A stretch of 64,000 nt of DNA from an uncultured Paracoccaceae bacterium. GTDB lineage: Bacteria > Pseudomonadota > Alphaproteobacteria > Rhodobacterales > Rhodobacteraceae. The notes beneath the pieces were generated by a model. It was not told the DNA's origin and ran no database searches. It was given only the letters and a program-made list of their open reading frames with translations. Of this stretch, positions 54,708-62,766 are shown in pieces. The stretch lies in the NCBI GenBank assembly GCA_947489705.1, contig CANLEQ010000013.1, forward strand, positions 1 through 64,000. The letters are read 5' to 3'. A program made the translations under genes and the position numbers. Positions within the stretch are counted from its first letter, which is position 1, and each line of letters starts with the position of its first letter.

Positions 54708-55529
54708 TCAGCCGACGAAGGCCTTTTCGACCACGTATTCGGCAGGTTTGCTGTTCGCGCCTTCGCGCAGGCCGTAACCTTCGAGGATTTCCTTGAGGTC
54801 GGTATTGAGCCCGATCGACCCGCACACCATCGCGCGGTCGGTCTCGGGACTCATGCCTTCTTTGTAACCGAGATCGGCAAAGAGCTCGCCTGACCGCAGC
54901 AGGTCGGTGATGCGCCCCATCTTGGGGCTCTCCTCGCGCGTGGTGGTGGGATAATAGCGCAGCTTGTCGAGATCCTCGCCCAGAAGCTCGCGCATCATCT
55001 CGTCCGACTTGAGATCCTCGATCAGCTGCCGCCCGTATTCCAGCTCGGCAACGTCGCGGCACGTATGCGTCAGGATGATCTCGTCGTAATCCTCGTAGGT
55101 CTGCGGCTCGCGGATGAGGCTCGCGAAGGGCGCGATGCCTGTGCCGGTCGAGAAGAGCCAGAGCCGCTTGCCGGGAAGCAGCGCGTCATGGACCAGCGTT
55201 CCCACGGGCTTGGGACGCACGATGATCTCGTCGCCGACCTCGATATGCTGCAACCGGCTGGTCAGCGGGCCGTCCTGAACCTTGATGGAATAGAACTCCA
55301 TCGCGTCGTCCCAGGCGGGCGAGGCGATCGAATAGGCCCGCAGGAGCGGCTTGCCGTCATCCTTCAGCAGCCCGATCATCACGAATTCGCCGGACCGGAA
55401 GCGCAGGCTCGCCGGGCGCGTCACCCGGAACGAGAACAGGCGGTCGGTCCAGTGCTTGACCTCGGTCACGGTCTGCGCGTCGGGCAGGGTCTTGGCGGGG
55501 GCGGCCTTGGCGGTCGTCATGTCGTTCAT
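54708..55529 (-). CDS. fpr: Ferredoxin--NADP reductase
   Basis: A 273-residue FAD enzyme. The FAD-binding motif is RAYSIASPAW, the NADP-binding pattern LWLFSTGTGIAPFASLIREP, and the C-terminal YVVEKAFVG matches bacterial Fpr types. It would move electrons between NADPH and ferredoxin or flavodoxin. It is co-directional with the sulfite-reduction genes and lies 71 nt downstream of DUF934, so it may supply CysI with electrons. GGAAGTG precedes ATG 55529. Confidence 0.9.
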   Translation of the reverse strand: MNDMTTAKAAPAKTLPDAQTVTEVKHWTDRLFSFRVTRPASLRFRSGEFVMIGLLKDDGKPLLRAYSIASPAWDDAMEFYSIKVQDGPLTSRLQHIEVGDEIIVRPKPVGTLVHDALLPGKRLWLFSTGTGIAPFASLIREPQTYEDYDEIILTHTCRDVAELEYGRQLIEDLKSDEMMRELLGEDLDKLRYYPTTTREESPKMGRITDLLRSGELFADLGYKEGMSPETDRAMVCGSIGLNTDLKEILEGYGLREGANSKPAEYVVEKAFVG

Positions 55530-55600
55530 GCTGGCACTTCCGGACCTGTCGCGGCCCGGCCTTCTGTTTATCGGTTCTGGTACGAGGTGACAGGCACGGC

Positions 55601-56011
55601 TCAGCCGCGCAACCGGTTCTGATACGACCGCGCGCGCCAATCGGCCCGGGCGAGCCACTGGTCCTCGGTCTGGCGCAGGGCGAGCGCGTCGTCGATCTCG
55701 ACCTCGTCGAAGCCGGCCCGCCGGGCCATTGCGTATTGATCCGCGATCACGTGGCCCTTGGCGCGCAACCGCCCGCCATATCCCATGCGGCGCAGTTCGG
55801 CGGCGATGGTGAAGCCACGCCCGTCCGAAAAGCTGGGAAAGTCGACGCGGATCATCGGCGCGTCGAGTCGATCGGCAAGTCCCGCCGGATCGGCGTTGGA
55901 GGCGACGTCCATCGCCAGGGTGCCCCCGTTCGAGGGCCAGTTCTCGGCCGCGGCATATCCGGCCGCCCAATCGTCAGTGCGAAAGCCGTCATCGGTCACG
56001 ATCACGCTCAT
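55601..56011 (-). CDS. DUF934 protein of sulfite-reduction operon
   Basis: A 136-residue member of DUF934, repeatedly found with cysI and cysH in proteobacteria. Segments include MSVIVTDDGFRTDDW, MIRVDFPSFSDGRGFTIAAELRRMGYGG and GHVIADQYAMARRAGFDEVEID. The biochemical role is unknown; it may be involved in sulfate or sulfite handling. AAAGGAG precedes ATG 56011. The repeat at 56041-56062 lies between cysH and this gene. Confidence 0.85.
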   Translation of the reverse strand: MSVIVTDDGFRTDDWAAGYAAAENWPSNGGTLAMDVASNADPAGLADRLDAPMIRVDFPSFSDGRGFTIAAELRRMGYGGRLRAKGHVIADQYAMARRAGFDEVEIDDALALRQTEDQWLARADWRARSYQNRLRG

Positions 56012-56040
56012 CGGCATCTCCTTTCGCGACGGTATCCCGT

Positions 56041-56062
56041 CTTCATCTGTCCCAAAATACGC
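56041..56062 (-). repeat. Dispersed repeat, copy 3
   Basis: Minus-strand GTATTTTGGGACAGATGAAG matches the consensus of the two inverted copies between pyrC and pyrE. It lies in the gap between the cysH stop and the DUF934 start, so it is an intergenic mobile or processed motif rather than coding sequence. Confidence 0.65.
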
Positions 56063-56074
56063 ATCGCTCCGCAA

Positions 56075-56812
56075 TCAGCCGCCCGTCCGGACCATCTTGC
56101 CGTCCTTGAAGTGGATGCCGCATTCGACCTTCTCCCGGCCGCGCCAGCGGCCCGCACGCTCGTCCTCGCCCTCGCTCACCCGCGAGGTGCAGGGCCAGCA
56201 CCCGATCGAGCGATAGCCCTCGCGGACCAGCGGATGCCGGGGCAGGCGGTTGTTGACCATGTAGTCGCGCACGTCGTCCTTGGCCCAATGGGCCAGCGGG
56301 TTGACCTTGATGCGGCCGTCGGTATCGGCCTCGAAGAATTGCAGCCCGGTGCGCGCGCCGCCCTGGAACCGCTTGCGTCCGGTGATCCAGGCGTCGAAAC
56401 CGCTCAGGGCCCGTTCCAGTGGTTCCGACTTGCGCAGGGTGCAGCAGGCGTCGGGATCGGTCTTGTGCAATACACCGTCGGCGTCGCGCTGCAGAAGCGC
56501 GTCCCTCTCGGGACGCTCCCTGCGCACATCCGACAGCTCCAGGCGTGCGGCCACGTCCTGCTGATACTGGATCGTCTCGTGAAACAGCATCTCGGTATCG
56601 AGAAAGATCACCGGCACGGACCGGTCGATCGCCGCAAGCATGTGCAGCAGCACGATGGATTCCGCGCCGAAGGACGAGACGAGCGCGATCTCTCCGACCT
56701 GCGGATCCGACAGCGCATGACGCAGCACCGCGGTCGCGCCGTGATGGGCATAACGCGCGTTGAGTTCGGCGGCGCGTTGCGCGGCGGGGGCGAAGGGGGC
56801 TTCAAGCGGCAT
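56075..56812 (-). CDS. cysH: Adenylyl-sulfate (APS) reductase CysH
   Basis: A 245-residue assimilatory reductase making sulfite from activated sulfate. The nucleotide loop is LVSSFGAESIVLLHML, and the cysteine pairs CCTLRK and CWPCT mark the 4Fe-4S APS-type enzyme. The C-terminal catalytic cysteine is in VECGIHF. AAGGGGA stands 6 nt before ATG 56812, but it directly abuts ATG 56818. Its first bases overlap the cysI end, coupling the two. Confidence 0.93.
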   Translation of the reverse strand: MPLEAPFAPAAQRAAELNARYAHHGATAVLRHALSDPQVGEIALVSSFGAESIVLLHMLAAIDRSVPVIFLDTEMLFHETIQYQQDVAARLELSDVRRERPERDALLQRDADGVLHKTDPDACCTLRKSEPLERALSGFDAWITGRKRFQGGARTGLQFFEADTDGRIKVNPLAHWAKDDVRDYMVNNRLPRHPLVREGYRSIGCWPCTSRVSEGEDERAGRWRGREKVECGIHFKDGKMVRTGG

Positions 56813-58469
56813 GGGCATTCCCCTTGTCGGGATAGAGGGCGGCCTTGAAGGGCGCCATGCCGAGGCGCTTGTAGGTCTGCAGGAACGTCTCGGACGGATC
56901 CTCGCGCAGTTTCAGATACCCGGTGACGAGCCGCTCGATCGCCGGGACGATCTCGTCATAGGCGAAACCGGGCCCGGTGCGGGTGCCGATCACGGCGTCT
57001 TCGGTGCCGTCGCCGCCCAGCGTGATCTGGTAGTTCTCCACCCCCGCGCGGTCGAGCCCGAGAATGCCGATATGGCCGACATGGTGGTGCCCGCAGGCAT
57101 TGATGCAGCCCGAGATCTTGATCTTGAGGGGCCCCACATCGTGTTCGAGCTTCAGCTCGTCGAACCGGGTCGCGATCTGCTGCGCCACGGGGATCGACCG
57201 GGCGGTGGCAAGCGCGCAGTAATCCATGCCGGGGCAGGCGATGATGTCCGAGATGAGACCGATGTTGGACGTGGCGAGATCGGCCTCCTTCAGCGCCTCG
57301 TGGATCGCGGGCAGATCCGCGCGCGCCACATGCGGCAGGATCACGTTCTGCTCGTGGCTGATCCTGAGCTCGTCATAGGCAAAGCCTTCCGCCAGGGCGG
57401 CCATCACCTCCATCTGCTCCGTGGTGGCGTCGCCGGGCGTGTGGCCCTGTTTCTTGAGCGAGATCGACACGATCGCGTGGTCGTCGCGCTTGTGGGGCGC
57501 GATGTTGGTGTCGACCCAGGCGCGGAAGACCGGATCGCCGTCATAGGCCGCGCGATACGCGCCCATCGGCTTCGCCTCGAAATCCGGCGGGGCGAACTGG
57601 GCCTGGATCTCGCCCAGGATCTGCTGGTCGACGCCGGTGAATTGCGGCCGGATCTCGGCGAAACGCTCCTCGACCATGCGGCGGATCTCTTCGATGCCCG
57701 TCTCGTGGACGGTGATCTTGATGCGCGCCTTGAACTTGTTGTCGCGCCGTCCGAGTAGGTTCCAGACCGACACGATCGCCTCGGTATAGGGCAGCAGATC
57801 CTCGACCGGCAGGAACTCGCGGATGACCTTGCCGATCATCGGCGTCCGCCCGAGCCCGCCGCCCACCAGCACGCGAAAACCCGTCTCGCCGTCGCGCTCC
57901 ACGATCTGCAGCCCGATATCGTGCGCGCGGATCACGGCGCGGTCGTTCTCGGACCCGGTGACGGCGATCTTGAACTTGCGCGGCAGGAACTGGAATTCGG
58001 GATGGTCGGTCGACCATTGCCGCAGCAGCTCGGCATAGGGGCGCGGATCGGCGACCTCGTCGGCCGCGGCGCCCGCAAAATGGTCGGCGGTCACGTTGCG
58101 GATCGTGTTGCCGCTGGTCTGGATGGCGTGCATCTCCACATCGGCGAGCGCCGACAGGATCTCGGGCACGTCCTTCAGCTTGGGCCAGTTGTACTGGATG
58201 TTCTGGCGGGTCGTGAAATGGCCGTAGCCGCGGTCCCATTTCTGCGCGATCATCCCGAGCTGGCGCATCTGCCGGCTCGACAGCGTGCCATAGGGGATCG
58301 CCACGCGCAGCATGTAGGCGTGGAGTTGCAGGTAGAGGCCGTTCATCAGGCGCAGCGGCTTGAACTCGTCCTCGGTCAGCGCGCCGTCGATCCGGCGTTC
58401 GACCTGGCCGCGGAATTGCTCGACGCGCTCGCGCACGAAGGCTTCGTCGAAGTCGTTGTACTTGTACAT
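56802..58469 (-). CDS. cysI: Nitrite/sulfite reductase (hemoprotein) CysI
   Basis: A 555-residue siroheme/4Fe-4S reductase taking sulfite to sulfide. Two ferredoxin-like parts and two catalytic parts are present, with arginines in GYGHFTTRQNIQYNWPKL. The cluster-ligand cysteines are CPGMDYC and SGCINACGHHHVG. Family members of this length without an attached CysJ partner take electrons from ferredoxin. AGGAGC precedes ATG 58469. It lies between the DUF2849 gene and cysH. Confidence 0.94.
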   Translation of the reverse strand: MYKYNDFDEAFVRERVEQFRGQVERRIDGALTEDEFKPLRLMNGLYLQLHAYMLRVAIPYGTLSSRQMRQLGMIAQKWDRGYGHFTTRQNIQYNWPKLKDVPEILSALADVEMHAIQTSGNTIRNVTADHFAGAAADEVADPRPYAELLRQWSTDHPEFQFLPRKFKIAVTGSENDRAVIRAHDIGLQIVERDGETGFRVLVGGGLGRTPMIGKVIREFLPVEDLLPYTEAIVSVWNLLGRRDNKFKARIKITVHETGIEEIRRMVEERFAEIRPQFTGVDQQILGEIQAQFAPPDFEAKPMGAYRAAYDGDPVFRAWVDTNIAPHKRDDHAIVSISLKKQGHTPGDATTEQMEVMAALAEGFAYDELRISHEQNVILPHVARADLPAIHEALKEADLATSNIGLISDIIACPGMDYCALATARSIPVAQQIATRFDELKLEHDVGPLKIKISGCINACGHHHVGHIGILGLDRAGVENYQITLGGDGTEDAVIGTRTGPGFAYDEIVPAIERLVTGYLKLREDPSETFLQTYKRLGMAPFKAALYPDKGNAHAA

Positions 58470-58521
58470 GCTCGGTGCTCCTGTCGGGCTGGCGCCGGTT
58501 CAGCGTGCTGAAGGCGCGGGC

Positions 58522-58821
58522 TCAGACCTTTTCCTGTTTGCCGTGGGCGTAGTTCGACGGGCCGCGGGTGCGGAACGCTTCGCGGAAATGCGTGGGTTCG
58601 GCGCCGTGCGCTCCTTGCCTGGCATCGGCCAGATAGGGGCCCACCGCGATCTGGGGCTGGCTCTGGGCGTGCAGCAGGCGCAACTGCGCATGCGCCTCGT
58701 CCTCGATCAGCTCGGCCTCGGCGAGGTCGCGCGTCCACTCGTCCGCATCGGTCAGCCAGATGGCGTCGCCCTCGAGAAGGTGGTTGGCCGTGACGACCTT
58801 GGGGGTGAATGCGCGGCTCAT
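58522..58821 (-). CDS. DUF2849 protein
   Basis: A 99-residue protein of DUF2849, a small family seen in alphaproteobacterial sulfite operons. It begins MSRAFTPKVVTANHLLEGDAIWLTDADEWTRD, rich in acidic residues, and ends in a polar tail (RTRGPSNYAHGKQEKV). Its role is unknown. It overlaps the cysG stop by 4 nt and is 52 nt upstream of cysI. Confidence 0.85.
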   Translation of the reverse strand: MSRAFTPKVVTANHLLEGDAIWLTDADEWTRDLAEAELIEDEAHAQLRLLHAQSQPQIAVGPYLADARQGAHGAEPTHFREAFRTRGPSNYAHGKQEKV

Positions 58822-60242
58822 AGCGCGGCCTCCTGAACGGGAATGTCTCTTTCGACGGGAATGTCGCCCCGCGGCAGGGCAGCCTGCGCCTCGCGCGGCG
58901 AAAGCCCCAGCATGAGGATCGCGGGCCCGGCAAGGTTCGCCTCGCCCAGCGCCGGCTCGAGCCGGTCGAGCGTCGTGGCAAGCGTGCGGACGCAGGGCCG
59001 GCCGGCATTCTCCACGATCGTCACCGGCGTCGCGGGATCGGCACCGTGCATCATCAGGCGCCCCTGGATGAACCGCGCCGCCCGCTTGCCCATGTAGATC
59101 GCCGCGACTTCACCGGGCCGGGCCAGCGCGGCCCAGTCGTGATCGGCAAAGCCCTTCATGTCGTGGCCCGTGAGGAACCTGACCGACCCGTTGCGGCCGC
59201 GCCGCGTGAGGCTCTGGCCGATCCCCGCCACGGCCGCCGAGGCCGCGGTGATCCCGGGCACGATCGTGAAGCCGAGGCCGGCCGCCTCCACCGCCTCGAT
59301 CTCCTCGTCGAGGCGGCCGAAGACGGTGGGGTCGCCGGATTTCAGACGGACCACCTGTGCGCCGTCGCGGCCATGGGCGACGATCATCTCGTTGATCCGC
59401 TCCTGCGGTGTTGACGGACCGAAGCCTTCCTTCCCCGCATCGAGCAGGACCGCCTCGCGCCGCGCGAGCTCGAGGATCTCGGGCGCGACCAGACGGTCGT
59501 GGACGATCACGTCCGCCTCGTGCAGCGCCTTGCGTGCCTTGAGCGTCAGCAACTCGGGATCGCCGGGCCCGGCGCCCACGAAATGCACATGGCCCGGCCG
59601 CGCGGCGGTCCCCAGATGCGTCGAAAGCAGATCCTCGAGCGCGGGACGGACCGCCGCCTCGCCACCCGCTTCGATCGCGGCGGCGCCCACACCGCCGTAA
59701 TAGGCGGCCCAGAAATCACGCCGCGGACGGCCGAAGGGCAGGGCGTCGGCGGCCCTGCGGAACGACTTGCCGATCCGCGCCAAGGTGCCCAGAGCGGGCG
59801 AGAGACGCTCCTCGAGGTCGCGCTTGATGCTGCGCGCGAGAACCGGCGCGGCGCCTTCGGTGCCGATCGCGATCGTCACCGGATCGCGGTCCACGATGGC
59901 GGGCGTGATGAAGGCGCTGTCCTCGAGGTTGTCGACGATGTTCACGAGGGCGCCGTCGGCATGGGCGATGGCGGCGGTGCGCGCATCCTCGTCCGCATCC
60001 TCGTCGGCCGCATAGAACAGCTTGGCGCAAAGCGTATCGCCGGGTTCGAGCGCCCGCCCGACGAGCGCCAGCCGGCCCGCCGCCGCCCAATCCACAATCT
60101 CGGGCGCGGGCTCGGGCGCGAAGACGGTAATTCGTGCCTCGGTCTTCAGCAGCAGCCGCAGCTTCGACAGCGCCGCCTCGCCGCCGCCCGAAAGGACGAT
60201 GCGGCGTCCCTCGACGGCCAGGAAGATCGGGAAATGCTTCAT
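58818..60242 (-). CDS. cysG: Siroheme synthase CysG
   Basis: A 474-residue trifunctional enzyme making siroheme for CysI. The N-terminal part is the precorrin-2 dehydrogenase/ferrochelatase (FPIFLAVEGRRIVLSGGGEAALSKL), and the C-terminal part the uroporphyrinogen III methyltransferase (GHVHFVGAGPGDPELLTLKARKAL, VVRLKSGDPTVFGR, GVTITAASAAV-like). ATG 60242 heads the cys operon. It is divergent to an Lrp regulator with three GAAC/GTTC dyads between. Confidence 0.93.
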   Translation of the reverse strand: MKHFPIFLAVEGRRIVLSGGGEAALSKLRLLLKTEARITVFAPEPAPEIVDWAAAGRLALVGRALEPGDTLCAKLFYAADEDADEDARTAAIAHADGALVNIVDNLEDSAFITPAIVDRDPVTIAIGTEGAAPVLARSIKRDLEERLSPALGTLARIGKSFRRAADALPFGRPRRDFWAAYYGGVGAAAIEAGGEAAVRPALEDLLSTHLGTAARPGHVHFVGAGPGDPELLTLKARKALHEADVIVHDRLVAPEILELARREAVLLDAGKEGFGPSTPQERINEMIVAHGRDGAQVVRLKSGDPTVFGRLDEEIEAVEAAGLGFTIVPGITAASAAVAGIGQSLTRRGRNGSVRFLTGHDMKGFADHDWAALARPGEVAAIYMGKRAARFIQGRLMMHGADPATPVTIVENAGRPCVRTLATTLDRLEPALGEANLAGPAILMLGLSPREAQAALPRGDIPVERDIPVQEAAL

Positions 60243-60278
60243 CGCGCGGTCCCTTCGTTACGCTTGCCGCTCTAGATA

Positions 60279-60295
60279 GAACAGAATTCCGGTTC
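60279..60295. promoter_or_regulatory. GAAC-N9-GTTC dyad
   Basis: A looser version of the dyads at 60320 and 60350, lying about 40 nt upstream of the cysG start in the divergent cysG-lrp promoter. It may be a weaker operator or chance. Confidence 0.4.
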
Positions 60296-60319
60296 CGTGC
60301 AGGGGTGGATCGATATAAG

Positions 60320-60331
60320 GAACGTCTGTTC
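60320..60331. promoter_or_regulatory. GAAC-N4-GTTC dyad 1, probable operator
   Basis: GAACGTCTGTTC is a perfect dyad lying 30 nt, about three helical turns, from the second one. It may be bound by the adjacent Lrp-type regulator, which would control the cys operon in response to a sulfur amino acid. Confidence 0.55.
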
Positions 60332-60349
60332 GCCGCCATTCCGGCGGTG

Positions 60350-60361
60350 GAACAAGGGTTC
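60350..60361. promoter_or_regulatory. GAAC-N4-GTTC dyad 2, probable operator
   Basis: GAACAAGGGTTC, extended to GGAAC/GTTCC at 60349-60362, is a perfect dyad just before the lrp start. Same face of the helix as dyad 1. A short GC hairpin-like sequence lies between them. Confidence 0.55.
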
Positions 60362-60382
60362 CGATCGTGAAGGAGAATGCGA

Positions 60383-60844
60383 ATGGATGTCCGACTGGAT
60401 GCGCTCGATCGGAAAATCCTGGCCGCGGTCCAGCGCGATGCGAGCCGGTCGCTCGACGAGATCGCCCGCGACGTGGGCTCGTCCAAGACCCCCGTCTGGA
60501 ACCGCATGCGCAAGCTCAGGGAGGCCGGCGTGATCGGCCAGCAGACCGTGCTTCTCGATCCGGAGGCGCTGGGGCTCGAGGCGTGTTTCTTCGTGCTGAT
60601 CCGCACCTCGGAGCATGATGCGGCATGGCAGGCCGCGTTCCTGAAGACCCTGCGCCAGCGTCCCGAAGTGCTCGAGGCGCACAGGCTCGCGGGCGATATC
60701 GACTACATCCTCAAGGTTCGGGTCGCCAATGCGCGCGCCTATGACAGCTTCTATCAGGCGCTGATCTCGGAGGTGCGGATCCACAACGTCACGGCCCTCC
60801 TGTCGATGGAAGAGCTGAAATACACGACCGAGCTTCCGCTCTGA
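60383..60844 (+). CDS. Lrp/AsnC-family regulator next to cys operon
   Basis: A 153-residue Lrp-type regulator: N-terminal helix-turn-helix (LDALDRKILAAVQRDASRSLDEIARDVGSSKTPVWNRMRKLREAGVI) and C-terminal RAM domain (AHRLAGDIDYILKVRVANARAYDSFYQAL). AAGGAG stands 7 nt before ATG 60383 and 1 nt before ATG 60377. It is divergent to cysG, so a sulfur-related amino acid ligand is likely. The dyads at 60320-60362 are candidate sites. Confidence 0.88.
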   Translation: MDVRLDALDRKILAAVQRDASRSLDEIARDVGSSKTPVWNRMRKLREAGVIGQQTVLLDPEALGLEACFFVLIRTSEHDAAWQAAFLKTLRQRPEVLEAHRLAGDIDYILKVRVANARAYDSFYQALISEVRIHNVTALLSMEELKYTTELPL

Positions 60845-60981
60845 CCCTGCTGGCGGGGGCCATGCGGCGGAATGGGGCGGACACGACAATTTCGGTGGCG
60901 GAATCCGCTTAGTCACGTCATCCTGTTCGCGTCCCGGCCGAGAACGAGGCCGGCGTCTCAAACATGTCTGGGAGGACAGCA

Positions 60982-61995
60982 ATGAACACGCTCACGACCA
61001 CGGCCATCGCGATGGCCATGACCGCGACTGCGACCATCGCCACCGCGCAAGATCAAGCCGGCTGCGATGACGGCGAGATGGTCATCAAGTTCAGCCACGT
61101 CACCAATGCCGACAACCACCCCAAGGGCATCGCCGCCTCGATGTTGCAGGAGCGCGTGAATTCCGAGATGGACGGGACCGCCTGCATGGAGGTCTATCCC
61201 AACTCGACGCTCTACAACGACGACCAGGTGCTCGAGGCGATGCTGCAGGGCGACGTGCAGATGGCGGCTCCGTCGCTGTCGAAATTCGAGACCTTCACCA
61301 AGGTGTTCCGGATCTACGACCTGCCGTTCATGTTCACCGACATCGACGCCGTGGACGCGTTCCAGAATTCCGAGGCCGGGCAGGAGATGCTCGATTCGAT
61401 GCAGCGGCGCGGACTTCAGGGCCTCGAATACTGGCATAACGGCATGAAGCAGTTCTCGGCCAACAAGCCGCTGGTCGCGCCCGAGGATGCCGCCGGCCTC
61501 AAGTTCCGCGTGCAGCCCTCCGACGTGCTGGTGGCGCAGATGCAGGCGCTCGACGCCTCGCCGCAGCCGATGGCCTTCTCCGAGGTCTACGGTGCGCTCC
61601 AGACCGGCGTCGTCGACGGGCAGGAGAACACCTGGTCGAACATCTACGGCCAGAAGTTCTTCGAGGTGCAGGACGGCATCACCGAGACCAACCACGGCGT
61701 GATCGACTATCTCGTGGTGGTGAGCTCGGACTGGCTCGACGGCCTCGAGGAGGGGACCCGCGAACAGCTTCTGACGATCCTCGACGAGGTCACGAACGAG
61801 CGCAACGCCGCCGTCTCCGAGGTCGACAGCAATGCGCGCCAGGCGATCCTCGATACCGGGTCCGAGATCCGCGAACTCTCCGACGAGGAGCGTCAGGCCT
61901 GGGTCGACGCGATGAAGCCCGTCTGGTCGCAGTTTGAATCCGATGTCGGCGCCGACAACATCGCCGCCGCGCAGGAAATCAACGACTCGATGTAA
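60982..61995 (+). CDS. dctP: C4-dicarboxylate TRAP receptor DctP
   Basis: A 337-residue periplasmic binding protein with a signal peptide (MNTLTTTAIAMAMTATATIATA). The mature part begins QDQAGCDDGEMVIKFSHVTNADNHPKGIAASML and contains YPNSTLYNDDQVLEAMLQGDVQM, very close to the DctP pattern of Rhodobacter. The ligand-binding Arg is in GLKFRVQPSDVL. GGGAGGA precedes ATG 60982. It heads the dctPQM order. A two-component pair dctSR is not in view. Confidence 0.9.
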   Translation: MNTLTTTAIAMAMTATATIATAQDQAGCDDGEMVIKFSHVTNADNHPKGIAASMLQERVNSEMDGTACMEVYPNSTLYNDDQVLEAMLQGDVQMAAPSLSKFETFTKVFRIYDLPFMFTDIDAVDAFQNSEAGQEMLDSMQRRGLQGLEYWHNGMKQFSANKPLVAPEDAAGLKFRVQPSDVLVAQMQALDASPQPMAFSEVYGALQTGVVDGQENTWSNIYGQKFFEVQDGITETNHGVIDYLVVVSSDWLDGLEEGTREQLLTILDEVTNERNAAVSEVDSNARQAILDTGSEIRELSDEERQAWVDAMKPVWSQFESDVGADNIAAAQEINDSM

Positions 61996-62082
61996 ACGAT
62001 ACCGCACGGCCCGCGATGGATGCGGGCCGTGCGACCGGCCGAAGCGGGGACTCGTCCGCACGGCCATGGGGAGGCGAGGCCG

Positions 62083-62763
62083 ATGTCACAGCACTACCAC
62101 CCCACCGGGAGGGTTTCCCGGCTGTTCCACGAATTCGAGGAGACGGCGATCGCGGTCCTTCTGGGCCTGATGACGCTCGTCACCTTCGCCAATGTCGTGC
62201 TGCGCTACATCTTCAACACCAGCCTGATCTGGGGCCTCGAAGTGGTGCTGATCCTCTTTGCCTGGCTGGTGCTGCTGGGGGTCAGCTATTGCGTCAAGGT
62301 GACGGCGCATCTGGGCGTCGACGCGGTGACCAACCTTCTGCCGCCCCGCGGCCGCTACGTCGCGGCGCTTCTCGCCGCCGCCATGTCGCTCGCCTACGCG
62401 CTTTTGCTGCTGAAGGGGGCGTGGGATTACTGGGCGCCCTTTGCCGCGCTGAACCAGACCTCGGGCCGCTGGTTTCCCACCGGTTTCCAGGAGACCCGCG
62501 ACCAGGCCTTCTACGTGACCGACCAGGTTCCGATGCTCGACATCTTCCGCTGGCTCGAGCCGGCAATCAACATGGGCGAGGAATACGAGAAGCTGCCCCG
62601 CGTCATTCCCTATATCATCCTCCCGATCGGTGCGGCCTTGCTGCTCTTCCGGCTGGTGCAGGCCACGATCGGCATCGCACGCGGTCACCGCGAGAGCCTG
62701 ATCGTCAGCCACGAGGCCGAAGACGACATCGACGAGGTCGCTCACATGAACAGGGACGATTAA
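62083..62763 (+). CDS. dctQ: TRAP transporter small permease DctQ
   Basis: A 226-residue membrane protein of four helices: IAVLLGLMTLVTFANVVLRYIFNTS with the family VLRYIFN element, then WGLEVVLILFAWLVLLGVSYCVK, YVAALLAAAMSLAYALLLL and PYIILPIGAALLLFRLV. The loop with FPTGFQETRDQAFY resembles C4-dicarboxylate DctQ. ATG 62083 gives the normal N-terminus. It overlaps nothing; dctM follows after 3 nt. Confidence 0.9.
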   Translation: MSQHYHPTGRVSRLFHEFEETAIAVLLGLMTLVTFANVVLRYIFNTSLIWGLEVVLILFAWLVLLGVSYCVKVTAHLGVDAVTNLLPPRGRYVAALLAAAMSLAYALLLLKGAWDYWAPFAALNQTSGRWFPTGFQETRDQAFYVTDQVPMLDIFRWLEPAINMGEEYEKLPRVIPYIILPIGAALLLFRLVQATIGIARGHRESLIVSHEAEDDIDEVAHMNRDD

Positions 62764-62766
62764 GTC

